From: Clostridia bacterium | Lineage (GTDB): Bacteria; Bacillota; Clostridia; Oscillospirales; Acutalibacteraceae | Direction of reading: 5' to 3' | NCBI GenBank assembly: GCA_900770255.1 | Contig: CAAGJN010000063.1 | Span: 1 to 8,549, forward strand | Length of the DNA stretch: 8,549 nt | Part shown: positions 1-5,236 of the stretch, piece by piece | How the letters are laid out: each line of letters opens with the position of its first letter | Position numbering within the stretch: the first letter of the stretch is position 1 | Position numbers and translations under genes: made by a program | The notes under the pieces: model-generated | Database searches by the model: none | Seen by the model: only the letters and a program-made list of their open reading frames with translations | What the model was told of the DNA's origin: nothing

Positions 1-50
1 TATCGACCCATTTAAACAATAAAAAAAGTAAAGAGTGAATGCGATAGGTA

Positions 51-106
51 GCTTCAGCGATATGGTAACCCCTTTAGGGGTCGCTAGTGAAGTGCCCTTT
101 TAGGGC
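51..106 (+). other. Structured hairpin cluster, possible RNA/right end of an IS200/IS605-like element
   Basis: Seen: an outer stem pairs 52-55 with 89-92 and 56-60 with 81-85, with a three-base bulge at 86-88. It encloses a small hairpin with CCCC (69-72) and GGGG (77-80) around a TTTA loop. Next to it is GCCC (94-97) pairing with GGGC (103-106). Hairpin chains like this occur at the ends of IS200/IS605-group elements and in the omega RNAs that overlap TnpB right ends. No transposase coding sequence is visible here, so that identity is inference. It could equally be another small structured RNA or a transcript 3' end from the gene to the left. Confidence 0.35.
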
Positions 107-114
107 TAAAGTAA

Positions 115-143
115 AACCACCGGCTCAGCCGGTGGTTATTATT
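115..143 (+). terminator. Terminator-like hairpin
   Basis: Bases 115-124 (AACCACCGGC) pair perfectly with 128-137 (GCCGGTGGTT) around a three-base loop, followed by ATTATTT. The ten-pair GC-rich stem with a T-rich tail fits a rho-independent terminator for rightward transcription from beyond the window edge. It may also be the terminal hairpin of a mobile element. Confidence 0.55.
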
Positions 144-172
144 TGCATTTGTGTGCTCATGCGAGTTAAAAT
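143..172 (+). promoter_or_regulatory. Candidate promoter for the alkyltransferase-family gene
   Basis: TTGCAT (143-148), an 18-base spacer and TAAAAT (167-172) form a moderate sigma-A-like pair. Transcription would begin near 179, about ten bases before the ATG at 190. The match is weak and the leader is short, so this is a tentative call. Confidence 0.3.
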
Positions 173-189
173 ATATACGGGTGAAGAAA

Positions 190-498
190 ATGAAAAATAC
201 GTTTGAACTGATATATGATGTAGTCCGCCGCATCCCGCGTGGCTGTGTTGCAACCTACGGCCAGGTGGCGGCGCTCGCGGGCAACCCGCGCTGGTCGCGA
301 GTTGTCGGATACGCGCTGCACGTCAATCCCGAGCCGGGCACCATACCGTGCCACAGGGTGGTAAACCGCCTGGGCGAGACTTCAAGGGCTTTCGCCTTCG
401 GCGGCGGGGATATGCAGCGTATTCTTCTCGAAGAGGAGGGCGTGAGCTTCGGAGAGGACGGAAAAATCGACCTTGAAAAGTATCAGTGGCGCGCATGA
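190..498 (+). CDS. MGMT-family single-domain protein (O6-alkylguanine alkyltransferase / Atl-like)
   Basis: This 102-residue protein consists only of the DNA-binding and active-site domain of O6-alkylguanine-DNA alkyltransferases. The family repairs O6-alkylguanine by moving the alkyl group to a cysteine; Atl relatives only bind the lesion and flag it for excision repair. Visible motifs are the helix-turn-helix region around T22-YGQVAALAG, R37-VVGYAL (arginine-finger region) and PCHRVV at 53-58 with the acceptor Cys54 intact. The N-terminal domain of Ogt/Ada proteins (about 170 residues) is absent. Atl proteins usually carry Trp at the cysteine position, so the chemistry here could be either true repair or lesion binding. 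ATG at 190 is chosen because GGGTGAAG lies just upstream and homology begins there; an in-frame GTG at 151 would add 13 unlike residues. It converges on the phosphoesterase gene. Confidence 0.85.
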   Translation: MKNTFELIYDVVRRIPRGCVATYGQVAALAGNPRWSRVVGYALHVNPEPGTIPCHRVVNRLGETSRAFAFGGGDMQRILLEEEGVSFGEDGKIDLEKYQWRA

Positions 499-573
499 AC
501 CGGCAGCAGCGCCCCAAAAGCGGGAGGCAAGCTCAGCCTTTGCCGGCGGCCGAATATCCGAATAAAAAACAAC

Positions 574-608
574 CCCGTCTGCAAGGCGTTTTGCAGACGG
601 GAAATTTT
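574..608. terminator. Bidirectional terminator between convergent genes
   Basis: An 11-bp perfect stem pairs 574-584 (CCCGTCTGCAA) with 591-601 around a six-base loop. To the right it is followed by AAATTTT. On the minus strand the tail reads GTTGTTTTTT, a good U-tract for ending the phosphoesterase transcript. It sits 76 bases after the alkyltransferase stop and 24 bases after the phosphoesterase stop, so it can serve both. Confidence 0.85.
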
Positions 609-624
609 AGTTTCGCTTCTGATT

Positions 625-1884
625 TTATTGCTGAGATCGCATGACAAGCGCCACCAGCGCCAGAACTCCGGCCGCTGCAGTAGTGGCGACGACAAAGTTG
701 TTGACCGCGGTTATCGTGCCGGCTCCTATCGCGACTACGCCGGCCGCCGCGAGGATGACCGGGATCCACATCACGGGAGATTCGCCGTATTTTGCGCCGA
801 AATACCAGCTGTAGAGTCCCCAGCCGAAGGCGTCCGTGTACTTGTACAGATGAGTGCCATAGCTCCACGGGTCGTTCTCGTCAAGCTCGAATATGCGCAC
901 AGCCCTTGTTATGTATCTGCCGTAAGATTGGAAGGTGATGCCGGGGCACATGACGAGGTCGATGCCATCTACCGTGCCGATGAAAGTGTTTATATGGTCA
1001 TGGCCGAACGCAGCGGCAATAACGTCGCCGCGGCTCTTCCAGGAGGCAAACTGCCCGGAGTTTGTCTTGGAGGGGCAGGGGAACTCAAGCAGCAGGCCGG
1101 AAGCCTTGGAGGAATCAAGCATAAGCAGCTTGTTCCGGCCGTAAAAATTCTGGCTGACGGCGGTCTGAGCGTCGGTCGGAGCATCGACGAGAAGCTCTGC
1201 GACCTCGGGCACGATTATGTGCTGGAAAACGATCGAGGGAACGAGATGTCCCTCCTTCTCTTCAAGCTCCTTGCTGGTTTTCTCGTACCAGTCGATCTGA
1301 TCCTGATGGACATAGTCGTAGCCGCCGTTGACCCTGTCATAGTCGTTTGAGTCGACGATCCAGAGGTTGAATTTGATCTCGTTGCTGTTTGAGGCGTAGA
1401 TCGGCAGGTTGTGAGTGCCTGTGCCGTACATCTCGGGCACTGCGTCATATGCGAGGCAGCCGGGGAAGGTCTGATAATATGCGAACTGCTCGTCGCGGCT
1501 TACCGGGCAGCCGTCGTCGCTGTCGTGGTTGCCGAAGGTCACGGTGAAGGGGATGTTCCTGTCAACCACGGGCTGAAGAATGGCTTTGATGCCGGCGTAT
1601 ACGCCTTCTGCCGTCTCTATTTTGCCGCCTGCGAGCTGATCGCCCGTGAATACGACGAGGTCTGGCTTTTCGGCGCCGAGCGCCTTCTCCATGAATTTTA
1701 TCATTGCTTCACGGGGAATATCGACGTCCTGAGTGTCGGCGATCTGCATAATCTTGAGCTTGCCGTCCTTGTTGAAGCGCAGAACTCCGTCGTTGTCTAC
1801 CGCCGCAAAGGCGGGGGACGCCGCCGCAAGGAGCATCGCAGCGCAGAGCACGGCTGCAAGAACAGCCTTCAGTTTTTTACTCAT
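625..1884 (-). CDS. Secreted, membrane-anchored calcineurin-like metallophosphoesterase
   Basis: The 419-residue protein has a clear signal peptide (KK start, hydrophobic 8-24, likely cleavage after A25-F-A27). A calcineurin-like phosphoesterase domain follows from about residue 42 to 335. Metal-site motifs in order are D50 in IADTQ, GD at 81-82, GNHD at 118-121, H222 in FQHI and GHDH at 294-297. The first motif has Gln52 where the classic D-x-H has a metal-binding His. The arrangement resembles the Dcr2/purple-acid-phosphatase-like branch, but the substrate cannot be read from sequence. Two hydrophobic stretches near 370-391 and 395-415 would anchor the enzyme, leaving the catalytic domain outside the cell. 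AAAGGATTGAGAAG lies before the ATG. It is monocistronic, with a strong promoter and its own terminator. A phosphate-scavenging or envelope role is inference. Confidence 0.88.
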   Translation of the reverse strand: MSKKLKAVLAAVLCAAMLLAAASPAFAAVDNDGVLRFNKDGKLKIMQIADTQDVDIPREAMIKFMEKALGAEKPDLVVFTGDQLAGGKIETAEGVYAGIKAILQPVVDRNIPFTVTFGNHDSDDGCPVSRDEQFAYYQTFPGCLAYDAVPEMYGTGTHNLPIYASNSNEIKFNLWIVDSNDYDRVNGGYDYVHQDQIDWYEKTSKELEEKEGHLVPSIVFQHIIVPEVAELLVDAPTDAQTAVSQNFYGRNKLLMLDSSKASGLLLEFPCPSKTNSGQFASWKSRGDVIAAAFGHDHINTFIGTVDGIDLVMCPGITFQSYGRYITRAVRIFELDENDPWSYGTHLYKYTDAFGWGLYSWYFGAKYGESPVMWIPVILAAAGVVAIGAGTITAVNNFVVATTAAAGVLALVALVMRSQQ

Positions 1885-1925
1885 TGTTTCTTCTCAATCC
1901 TTTCTCAAAGACAAATAACAATGAT

Positions 1926-1954
1926 ATTATAAAGCTGAATTAAACAAAAATCAA
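1926..1954 (-). promoter_or_regulatory. Sigma-A promoter of the metallophosphoesterase gene
   Basis: On the minus strand TTGATT (1954-1949) is followed by 17 bases and a perfect TATAAT (1931-1926). Transcription should begin near 1919, giving a leader of about 35 bases before the ATG at 1884. Spacing and both boxes fit a housekeeping promoter. Confidence 0.8.
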
Positions 1955-2045
1955 TCTGCAGCTGTCATAATTTTTATATGTATTTTTGAGTTAGAATAGA
2001 CAAACTAAAGCAGGGTTTGACGGTTTTGTTTCATTGCTTCGGCAG

Positions 2046-2078
2046 AAAAACGGCTCACCCTGTGGGCGAGCCGTTTTT
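2046..2078 (-). terminator. Rho-independent terminator of the M23 gene
   Basis: Read on the minus strand, 2078-2064 pairs with 2060-2046 as a 15-position stem with a three-base loop, ending in TTTTT. The single mismatch on the plus strand (A2057 with C2067) becomes a G-U pair in minus-strand RNA, so the structure favours termination of leftward transcription. It begins six bases after the M23 stop codon. Confidence 0.88.
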
Positions 2079-2083
2079 CAATG

Positions 2084-2851
2084 TTAATCAGTTGCTGTTG
2101 CTGTCTCGGCTGCTGTTGCAGTCTCGGCGCTGTCGGCGTCGCCCGCACCGAGTTTATTCATCGCCTCGAGCGGATCGACCGTCTTGCCGTTGACTGTTAT
2201 TGAAAAGTGCAGATGACTGCCGTCCGCCGCCTCGACAGGCACCGTGCCTAGAGTACCGATGCGGTCGAACTGATCGACCTTGTCGCCGGATTTGGGAAGA
2301 TTCTTGTCGGCAAGTCCGCAGTATTTTGCAACCAGGCCCTTGCCGTGGTCGATCTCAACGACATTGCCCCAGAGAGGGTCGTTATATACTTTTGAGACGG
2401 TGCCGCTCTGTATCGCAATAACATCGTTGCCGGCCGCTCCGCCGAAATCAATGCCGTCGTGTACGCGCCAGTCGTTAGTCGTGACATTCTTCACCATCTC
2501 GCCGGCGCTGTAGTCCTTGCGTATATCGGTGCCCATCGGCAGCGCATAATAGCCCGTGTAGGGGGTGTTCTTATTATCGCTTTCGCTCGAGGTCTGAGCG
2601 GGAGCCGTGGTGCGCTCATCGGGCACGTTTTTAACAGGGTTGTTCGCCTGTGTAAGAGTTTCCTGAGTCAGAGAGTAGTCTATCCCGTATTGGCGCTGCG
2701 GTGCAGTTGTCTCCTCACTTGTTTTTGTTATCTTTGTCATCCTTGTAGCGCCCCATACTCCTGCGCCCGCCGCGAGAATACACAGCGCCGCGAGGAGATA
2801 GACGCCCTTTGATTTAAAAAAACTTTTTTTGTTATATGAGTTATCTATCAT
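2084..2851 (-). CDS. Membrane-anchored M23/LytM-domain protein, SpoIIQ-like
   Basis: The 255-residue protein has a short basic cytoplasmic tail, one membrane helix (about 17-35), a Thr/Ser/Gln-rich linker (40-100), an M23 (LytM) domain (about 127-227) and an Ala-Thr-Glu-rich tail. The zinc ligands of M23 are present: H131 and D135 in HDGID, and H215 in SHLH. The catalytic His normally found in a Y-x-H-L motif is replaced by Gly (Y177-C-G179-L180), so hydrolase activity may be weak or lost. This layout, and a degenerate site, match SpoIIQ, the forespore partner of SpoIIIAH in engulfing spore-formers; envelope amidase activators also use inactive LytM domains. Good AGAGG site seven bases before the ATG. 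Monocistronic, with a sigma-F-like upstream match. The SpoIIQ identity is inference, as no sporulation gene is adjacent. Confidence 0.83.
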   Translation of the reverse strand: MIDNSYNKKSFFKSKGVYLLAALCILAAGAGVWGATRMTKITKTSEETTAPQRQYGIDYSLTQETLTQANNPVKNVPDERTTAPAQTSSESDNKNTPYTGYYALPMGTDIRKDYSAGEMVKNVTTNDWRVHDGIDFGGAAGNDVIAIQSGTVSKVYNDPLWGNVVEIDHGKGLVAKYCGLADKNLPKSGDKVDQFDRIGTLGTVPVEAADGSHLHFSITVNGKTVDPLEAMNKLGAGDADSAETATAAETATATD

Positions 2852-2909
2852 ATCTGCCTCTTTTCTCCGCGGCGCGACGGCTGGTCGGCGGCGGTGATTT
2901 TTTCGTTTT

Positions 2910-2939
2910 TATTTTTGGCAGTGAAATGAAGATTTATGC
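2910..2939 (-). promoter_or_regulatory. Candidate sigma-F-type promoter of the M23 gene
   Basis: On the minus strand GCATA (2939-2935), exactly 15 bases, then GCCAAAAATA (2919-2910). The forespore sigma-F consensus remembered from Bacillus is GYATA-N15-GGNNANAHTR; only the second G of the -10 element is missed. The predicted start near 2903 gives a leader of about 50 bases. I found no convincing sigma-A pair in this gap for the gene. The site was looked for deliberately, so chance remains possible. Confidence 0.35.
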
Positions 2940-2948
2940 TATAAATTA

Positions 2949-2984
2949 AGATGTTAGATTTTAGCTGTCAGATGTTGGATTTCA
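2949..2984. repeat. Two-copy imperfect direct repeat, 21-base period
   Basis: AGATGTTAGATTTTA (2949-2963) is repeated as AGATGTTGGATTTCA (2970-2984), with 13 of 15 bases identical. The 21-base offset is two helical turns, so a protein could read both copies on one face. The repeat lies just upstream of the sigma-F-like site of the leftward M23 gene. Function unknown. Confidence 0.45.
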
Positions 2985-3002
2985 TATTTTAAAGCAAAAC
3001 GA

Positions 3003-3032
3003 AAGCGCGCCCGCCGTGAGGCGAGCGTGCTT
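3003..3032. terminator. Long GC-rich hairpin, possible leftward terminator
   Basis: Bases 3003-3015 pair with 3020-3032 around GTGA, with one wobble and one mismatch. Nothing T-rich follows on the right. On the minus strand the stem is followed by CGTTTTGCTTT, so it could end a leftward transcript from the 3040-3170 region. It could alternatively be part of a structured RNA. Confidence 0.4.
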
Positions 3033-3048
3033 CCGTAATGAGGGGTTC

Positions 3049-3140
3049 GATGCAACTTGTAGCATCTGGTTTGAGGAGGGGTAGATGTCTGACGAACACA
3101 GACACCGCACACTACAGGGTGCGGCTCCCTGTTTCTGTGT
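3049..3140 (+). other. Region of overlapping, mutually exclusive hairpins
   Basis: Several complementary arms share bases: GATGC/GCATC (3049-3053/3062-3066) competes with CATCT/AGATG (3063-3067/3083-3087), and GTCTG/CAGAC (3087-3091/3099-3103) competes with the outer arm ACACAGA/TCTGTGT (3096-3102/3134-3140). Inside, CCGCAC/GTGCGG (3105-3110/3119-3124) competes with ACAGGG/CCCTGT (3114-3119/3127-3132). Such alternatives are typical of regulatory or structured RNA, but I recognise no known riboswitch, 6S, SRP or T-box signature on either strand, and the transcribed strand is uncertain. Confidence 0.35.
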
Positions 3141-3213
3141 GCAAATTTATGATAACTTCTTTTTGTTAAGTCCTTGTGAACAGAGTCTTAATAATCGGGG
3201 TCGATTTTGTTAA
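3085..3213 (+). CDS. Possible small ORF, 42 codons, unknown
   Basis: An ATG at 3085 is preceded by the purine-rich GAGGAGGGG (3073-3081), an unusually good Shine-Dalgarno-like match for an intergenic position, and opens a 42-codon frame ending TAA at 3211-3213. The product would begin MSDEHRHRTLQGAAP and contains four cysteines. Against it: the frame runs through the hairpin arms at 3096-3140, codon use is unlike the neighbours, there is no clear promoter and no family is recognised. It may be a leader peptide for the structured region, or chance. Confidence 0.2.
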   Translation: MSDEHRHRTLQGAAPCFCVQIYDNFFLLSPCEQSLNNRGRFC

Positions 3214-3214
3214 G

Positions 3215-3269
3215 ACTTTCCGCCGCTGCGGCGCGCCTTTGGCGGCCCGTTGAAAGTTTTGTGTACTTT
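3215..3269. other. Three-way-junction-like hairpin element
   Basis: ACTTTC (3215-3220) pairs with GAAAGT (3252-3257) and encloses two hairpins: CGCCG/CGGCG (3221-3225/3229-3233) and CGCC/GGCG (3234-3237/3241-3244). An alternative arm pairs AAAGT (3253-3257) with ACTTT (3265-3269). No coding frame or T-tract explains it. It lies upstream of the sugar operon promoter, so it is not part of that mRNA if the promoter call is right. Confidence 0.35.
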
Positions 3270-3328
3270 GCCTAAAACTCAGACGTAATTTTCGGCATAC
3301 GGCGCACGGAACTTTCTTCAAATTCTCC

Positions 3329-3356
3329 TTGAACTATTTATCCAATTGTTTATAAT
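3329..3356 (+). promoter_or_regulatory. Sigma-A promoter of the sugar isomerase/oxidoreductase operon
   Basis: TTGAAC (3329-3334), a 16-base spacer and a perfect TATAAT (3351-3356). Transcription would begin near 3363, giving a leader of about 88 bases. An inverted repeat, ATAAAT (3364-3369) with ATTTAT (3376-3381), sits right at the predicted start and could be an operator for a regulator encoded elsewhere. Confidence 0.65.
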
Positions 3357-3450
3357 TAAACTGATAAATGACGGTATTTATATATCTGTCTTGAGACACA
3401 GCCTCCCTGATGAGGATGTGCACTGAATTTATTTGACAGGAGAATGAAGT

Positions 3451-4176
3451 ATGAAAATTGCGGTTCAGCTTTACAGCCTGCGCGATCTGATACAGGATGA
3501 CGGCGGCAAGCTGCTGGAGATTCTGCCCAAGGTCAAGGCGCTCGGCTATGACGGAGTCGAGTTTGCGGGTTATTTCGGCGTTGACGCCGGAACTCTGCGC
3601 AGCGCGCTTGATGACGCGGGTCTCGTCGCTGTCGGCACGCATGTCGGCCTTGACAGCTATGCGCCGGAGAATTTTATTAAAACGGCGGAATTTTGCCGCG
3701 AGCTCGGCATGACCGCTATGGGCACCGGCGGCGCTCCGCACGGTACGCCCGAGGAACTCAAGGCCACCTGTGAGGTGCTCAAAATTGCCGATGAGGCGGC
3801 GCAAAAATTAGGCATGACGGTGTATTACCACAACCATTGGGATGAGTTTGACCTGAACTCCGATGGAGTCCTGCCTTTTGACGAGCTCAAGAAGGCCGGA
3901 CATCTGGAGATAGACGCCTACTGGAGCCATTACGCCGGTCAGGATAACTATAAGCTCATCACCGAAAACAGGGACAGAATTGTGCATCTGCATGTCAAGG
4001 ACGGTGTCGGCAGAACCCCGAAGGCGCTCGGCGAAGGCGACTGCGATATCAAGGAGGTCGTGCGCGCGGCGAAGGAGATCGGCCTCGAATGGCTCATTGT
4101 TGAAAACGATGATCCTGTGCCGAACGGTCTTGAGGACGTTGGCAGGAGCATAAAATATTTAAAGTCAATTATCTGA
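3451..4176 (+). CDS. Sugar phosphate isomerase/epimerase family TIM barrel (first of pair)
   Basis: The 241-residue protein belongs to the xylose-isomerase-like TIM-barrel family (AP-endonuclease-2 fold), which includes metal-dependent sugar and inositol isomerases, epimerases and dehydratases. It starts with the characteristic MKIAVQLYSLRD strand. Likely metal and active-site residues are in YYHNHWDEF (H127, H129, E132), LEIDAYW (D155), HLHVKD (H179, H181, D184) and LIVEND (E218). No signal peptide, so it acts in the cytoplasm. The start is fixed by AGGAG at 3439-3443, eight bases before the ATG. It leads an operon with a second barrel 21 bases downstream and a Gfo/Idh oxidoreductase, suggesting that the substrate is an oxidised (keto) sugar. 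Family certain; exact reaction unknown. Confidence 0.88.
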   Translation: MKIAVQLYSLRDLIQDDGGKLLEILPKVKALGYDGVEFAGYFGVDAGTLRSALDDAGLVAVGTHVGLDSYAPENFIKTAEFCRELGMTAMGTGGAPHGTPEELKATCEVLKIADEAAQKLGMTVYYHNHWDEFDLNSDGVLPFDELKKAGHLEIDAYWSHYAGQDNYKLITENRDRIVHLHVKDGVGRTPKALGEGDCDIKEVVRAAKEIGLEWLIVENDDPVPNGLEDVGRSIKYLKSII

Positions 4177-4197
4177 TAACCGAAAGGAGACGCAATA

Positions 4198-5163
4198 ATG
4201 AAGTTAGGCGTATTTACTTGTCTTTTAGGCGACCTTCCGCTCGATGAGGCTCTGAAATATTTCAAGTCCAAGGGCATTGAAATGGTCGAGATCGGCTGCG
4301 GCGGATATCCGGGCAACTCCCATGCGAATCCCGACATCCTCCTCAACGACGCGGCGGCTCTGCAGACTTTTAAGTCTACTGTTGCAGACAGCGGCCTTGA
4401 GATCAGCGCGCTGAGCTGCCACGGCAACCCGATCCACCCGAACAAGGCTATTGCCTCCGAGTTTGACAAGACTATCAAAAACACTATCCTTCTCGCTGAG
4501 AAGCTCGGGATCCACCAGATCAACACCTTCTCCGGCTGCCCCGGCGATCAGGAGGGAGCCAAGTATCCGAACTGGGTCGTATGCCCCTGGCCGAATGACT
4601 TCTCCGAGATACTCGAGTGGCAGTGGAACGAGGTGCTAATCCCTTACTGGACAAAGACGGTCGCCTTTGCAAAGGAACACGGCGTCAATAAGATAGCCTT
4701 TGAGCTCCACCCCGGTTTCTGCGTCTACAACACCGAGAGCATGCTCAAAATCCGCGATGCGGTCGGCCCCGAGCTCGGCGCGAATTTCGATCCGAGCCAC
4801 CTCATCTGGCAGGGCATGGATCCCGTCGCCTGTATCAGAGCTCTCGGCGACGCTATCTTCCACTTCCACGCGAAGGACACGAAGATCGACCGCTATAACA
4901 CCGCCGTCAACGGCGTGCTCGACACCAAGCCCTATGCGGATGAGATACACCGCTCGTGGATATTCCGCTCCGTCGGCTACGGCAACGACTACGCATATTG
5001 GAAGGATATGATCTCGAACCTGCGCATGGTCGGCTACGACTACGCGATAAGCATTGAGCACGAGGATTCGCTCATGAGCCAGGACGAGGGACTTTCAAAG
5101 GCCGTCGATTTCCTCAAGGATGTCCTTATCACGCAGAACACCGGCGATATGTGGTGGGTGTGA
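4198..5163 (+). CDS. Sugar phosphate isomerase/epimerase family TIM barrel (second of pair)
   Basis: The 321-residue protein is from the same fold family as its neighbour but a different, longer subfamily, so this is not a recent duplication. Predicted divalent-metal ligands are E169 in FELHPGF, D198 in NFDPSH, H224 in FHFHAKD and E287 in SIEHED, all in order on successive strands. SCHGNPIHPN (73-82) is another conserved-looking loop. Enzymes of this type include YcjR, which epimerises 3-keto-glucosides at C4, and the DgpC/CarC-type catalytic chains that cleave 3-keto C-glycosides; which of these it resembles cannot be settled by eye. DgpC-type enzymes need a small partner subunit, which is not seen here. 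AAAGGAGA (4183-4190) precedes the ATG. Cytoplasmic; expected to act on the product of the adjacent oxidoreductase. Confidence 0.88.
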   Translation: MKLGVFTCLLGDLPLDEALKYFKSKGIEMVEIGCGGYPGNSHANPDILLNDAAALQTFKSTVADSGLEISALSCHGNPIHPNKAIASEFDKTIKNTILLAEKLGIHQINTFSGCPGDQEGAKYPNWVVCPWPNDFSEILEWQWNEVLIPYWTKTVAFAKEHGVNKIAFELHPGFCVYNTESMLKIRDAVGPELGANFDPSHLIWQGMDPVACIRALGDAIFHFHAKDTKIDRYNTAVNGVLDTKPYADEIHRSWIFRSVGYGNDYAYWKDMISNLRMVGYDYAISIEHEDSLMSQDEGLSKAVDFLKDVLITQNTGDMWWV

Positions 5164-5182
5164 TAACAGAGAAAAATATTTG

Positions 5183-5199
5183 CGGGTGCTCGCCGCCCG
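5183..5199 (+). other. Small intercistronic hairpin
   Basis: CGGGTG (5183-5188) pairs with CGCCCG (5194-5199), including one G-U pair, in the 73-base gap before the oxidoreductase. There is no T-tract, so it is not a terminator. It might slow mRNA decay or mark a processing point, or mean nothing. Confidence 0.3.
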
Positions 5200-5236
5200 A
5201 AGACAATATAAAGTTTCGTCAGGAGCATAATAAATA

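Noticed and set aside
151..189. GTG at 151 as the start of the alkyltransferase gene
   Set aside because: It would add 13 residues unlike the family, including two Cys, and would start upstream of the likely transcription start; ATG 190 has a nearby GGGTGAAG.
628..1350. 240-codon plus-strand frame opposite the phosphoesterase gene
   Set aside because: It lies entirely within the phosphoesterase gene on the other strand, has no domain resemblance or ribosome binding site, and the minus-strand product has complete family motifs.
2816..2830. A7-C-T7 run as a frameshift or phase-variation site near the start of the M23 gene
   Set aside because: The frame reads straight through as KKSFFKS into a normal membrane helix, and no alternative product is apparent. 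Seven-base runs are weak evidence.
3044..3052. GGTTCGATG resembling a tRNA T-loop
   Set aside because: The matching 3' half of a T-arm and the acceptor, D and anticodon arms are absent on either strand.
3040..3145. T-box, SRP RNA, 6S RNA or known riboswitch
   Set aside because: None of the recognisable conserved sequences (T-box antiterminator, SRP GGAAG loop, others) is present, so no named RNA class was assigned.
3334..3804. 156-codon minus-strand frame across the sugar operon promoter and first gene
   Set aside because: It is antisense to a clearly conserved TIM-barrel start and covers a good promoter and ribosome binding site on the plus strand.
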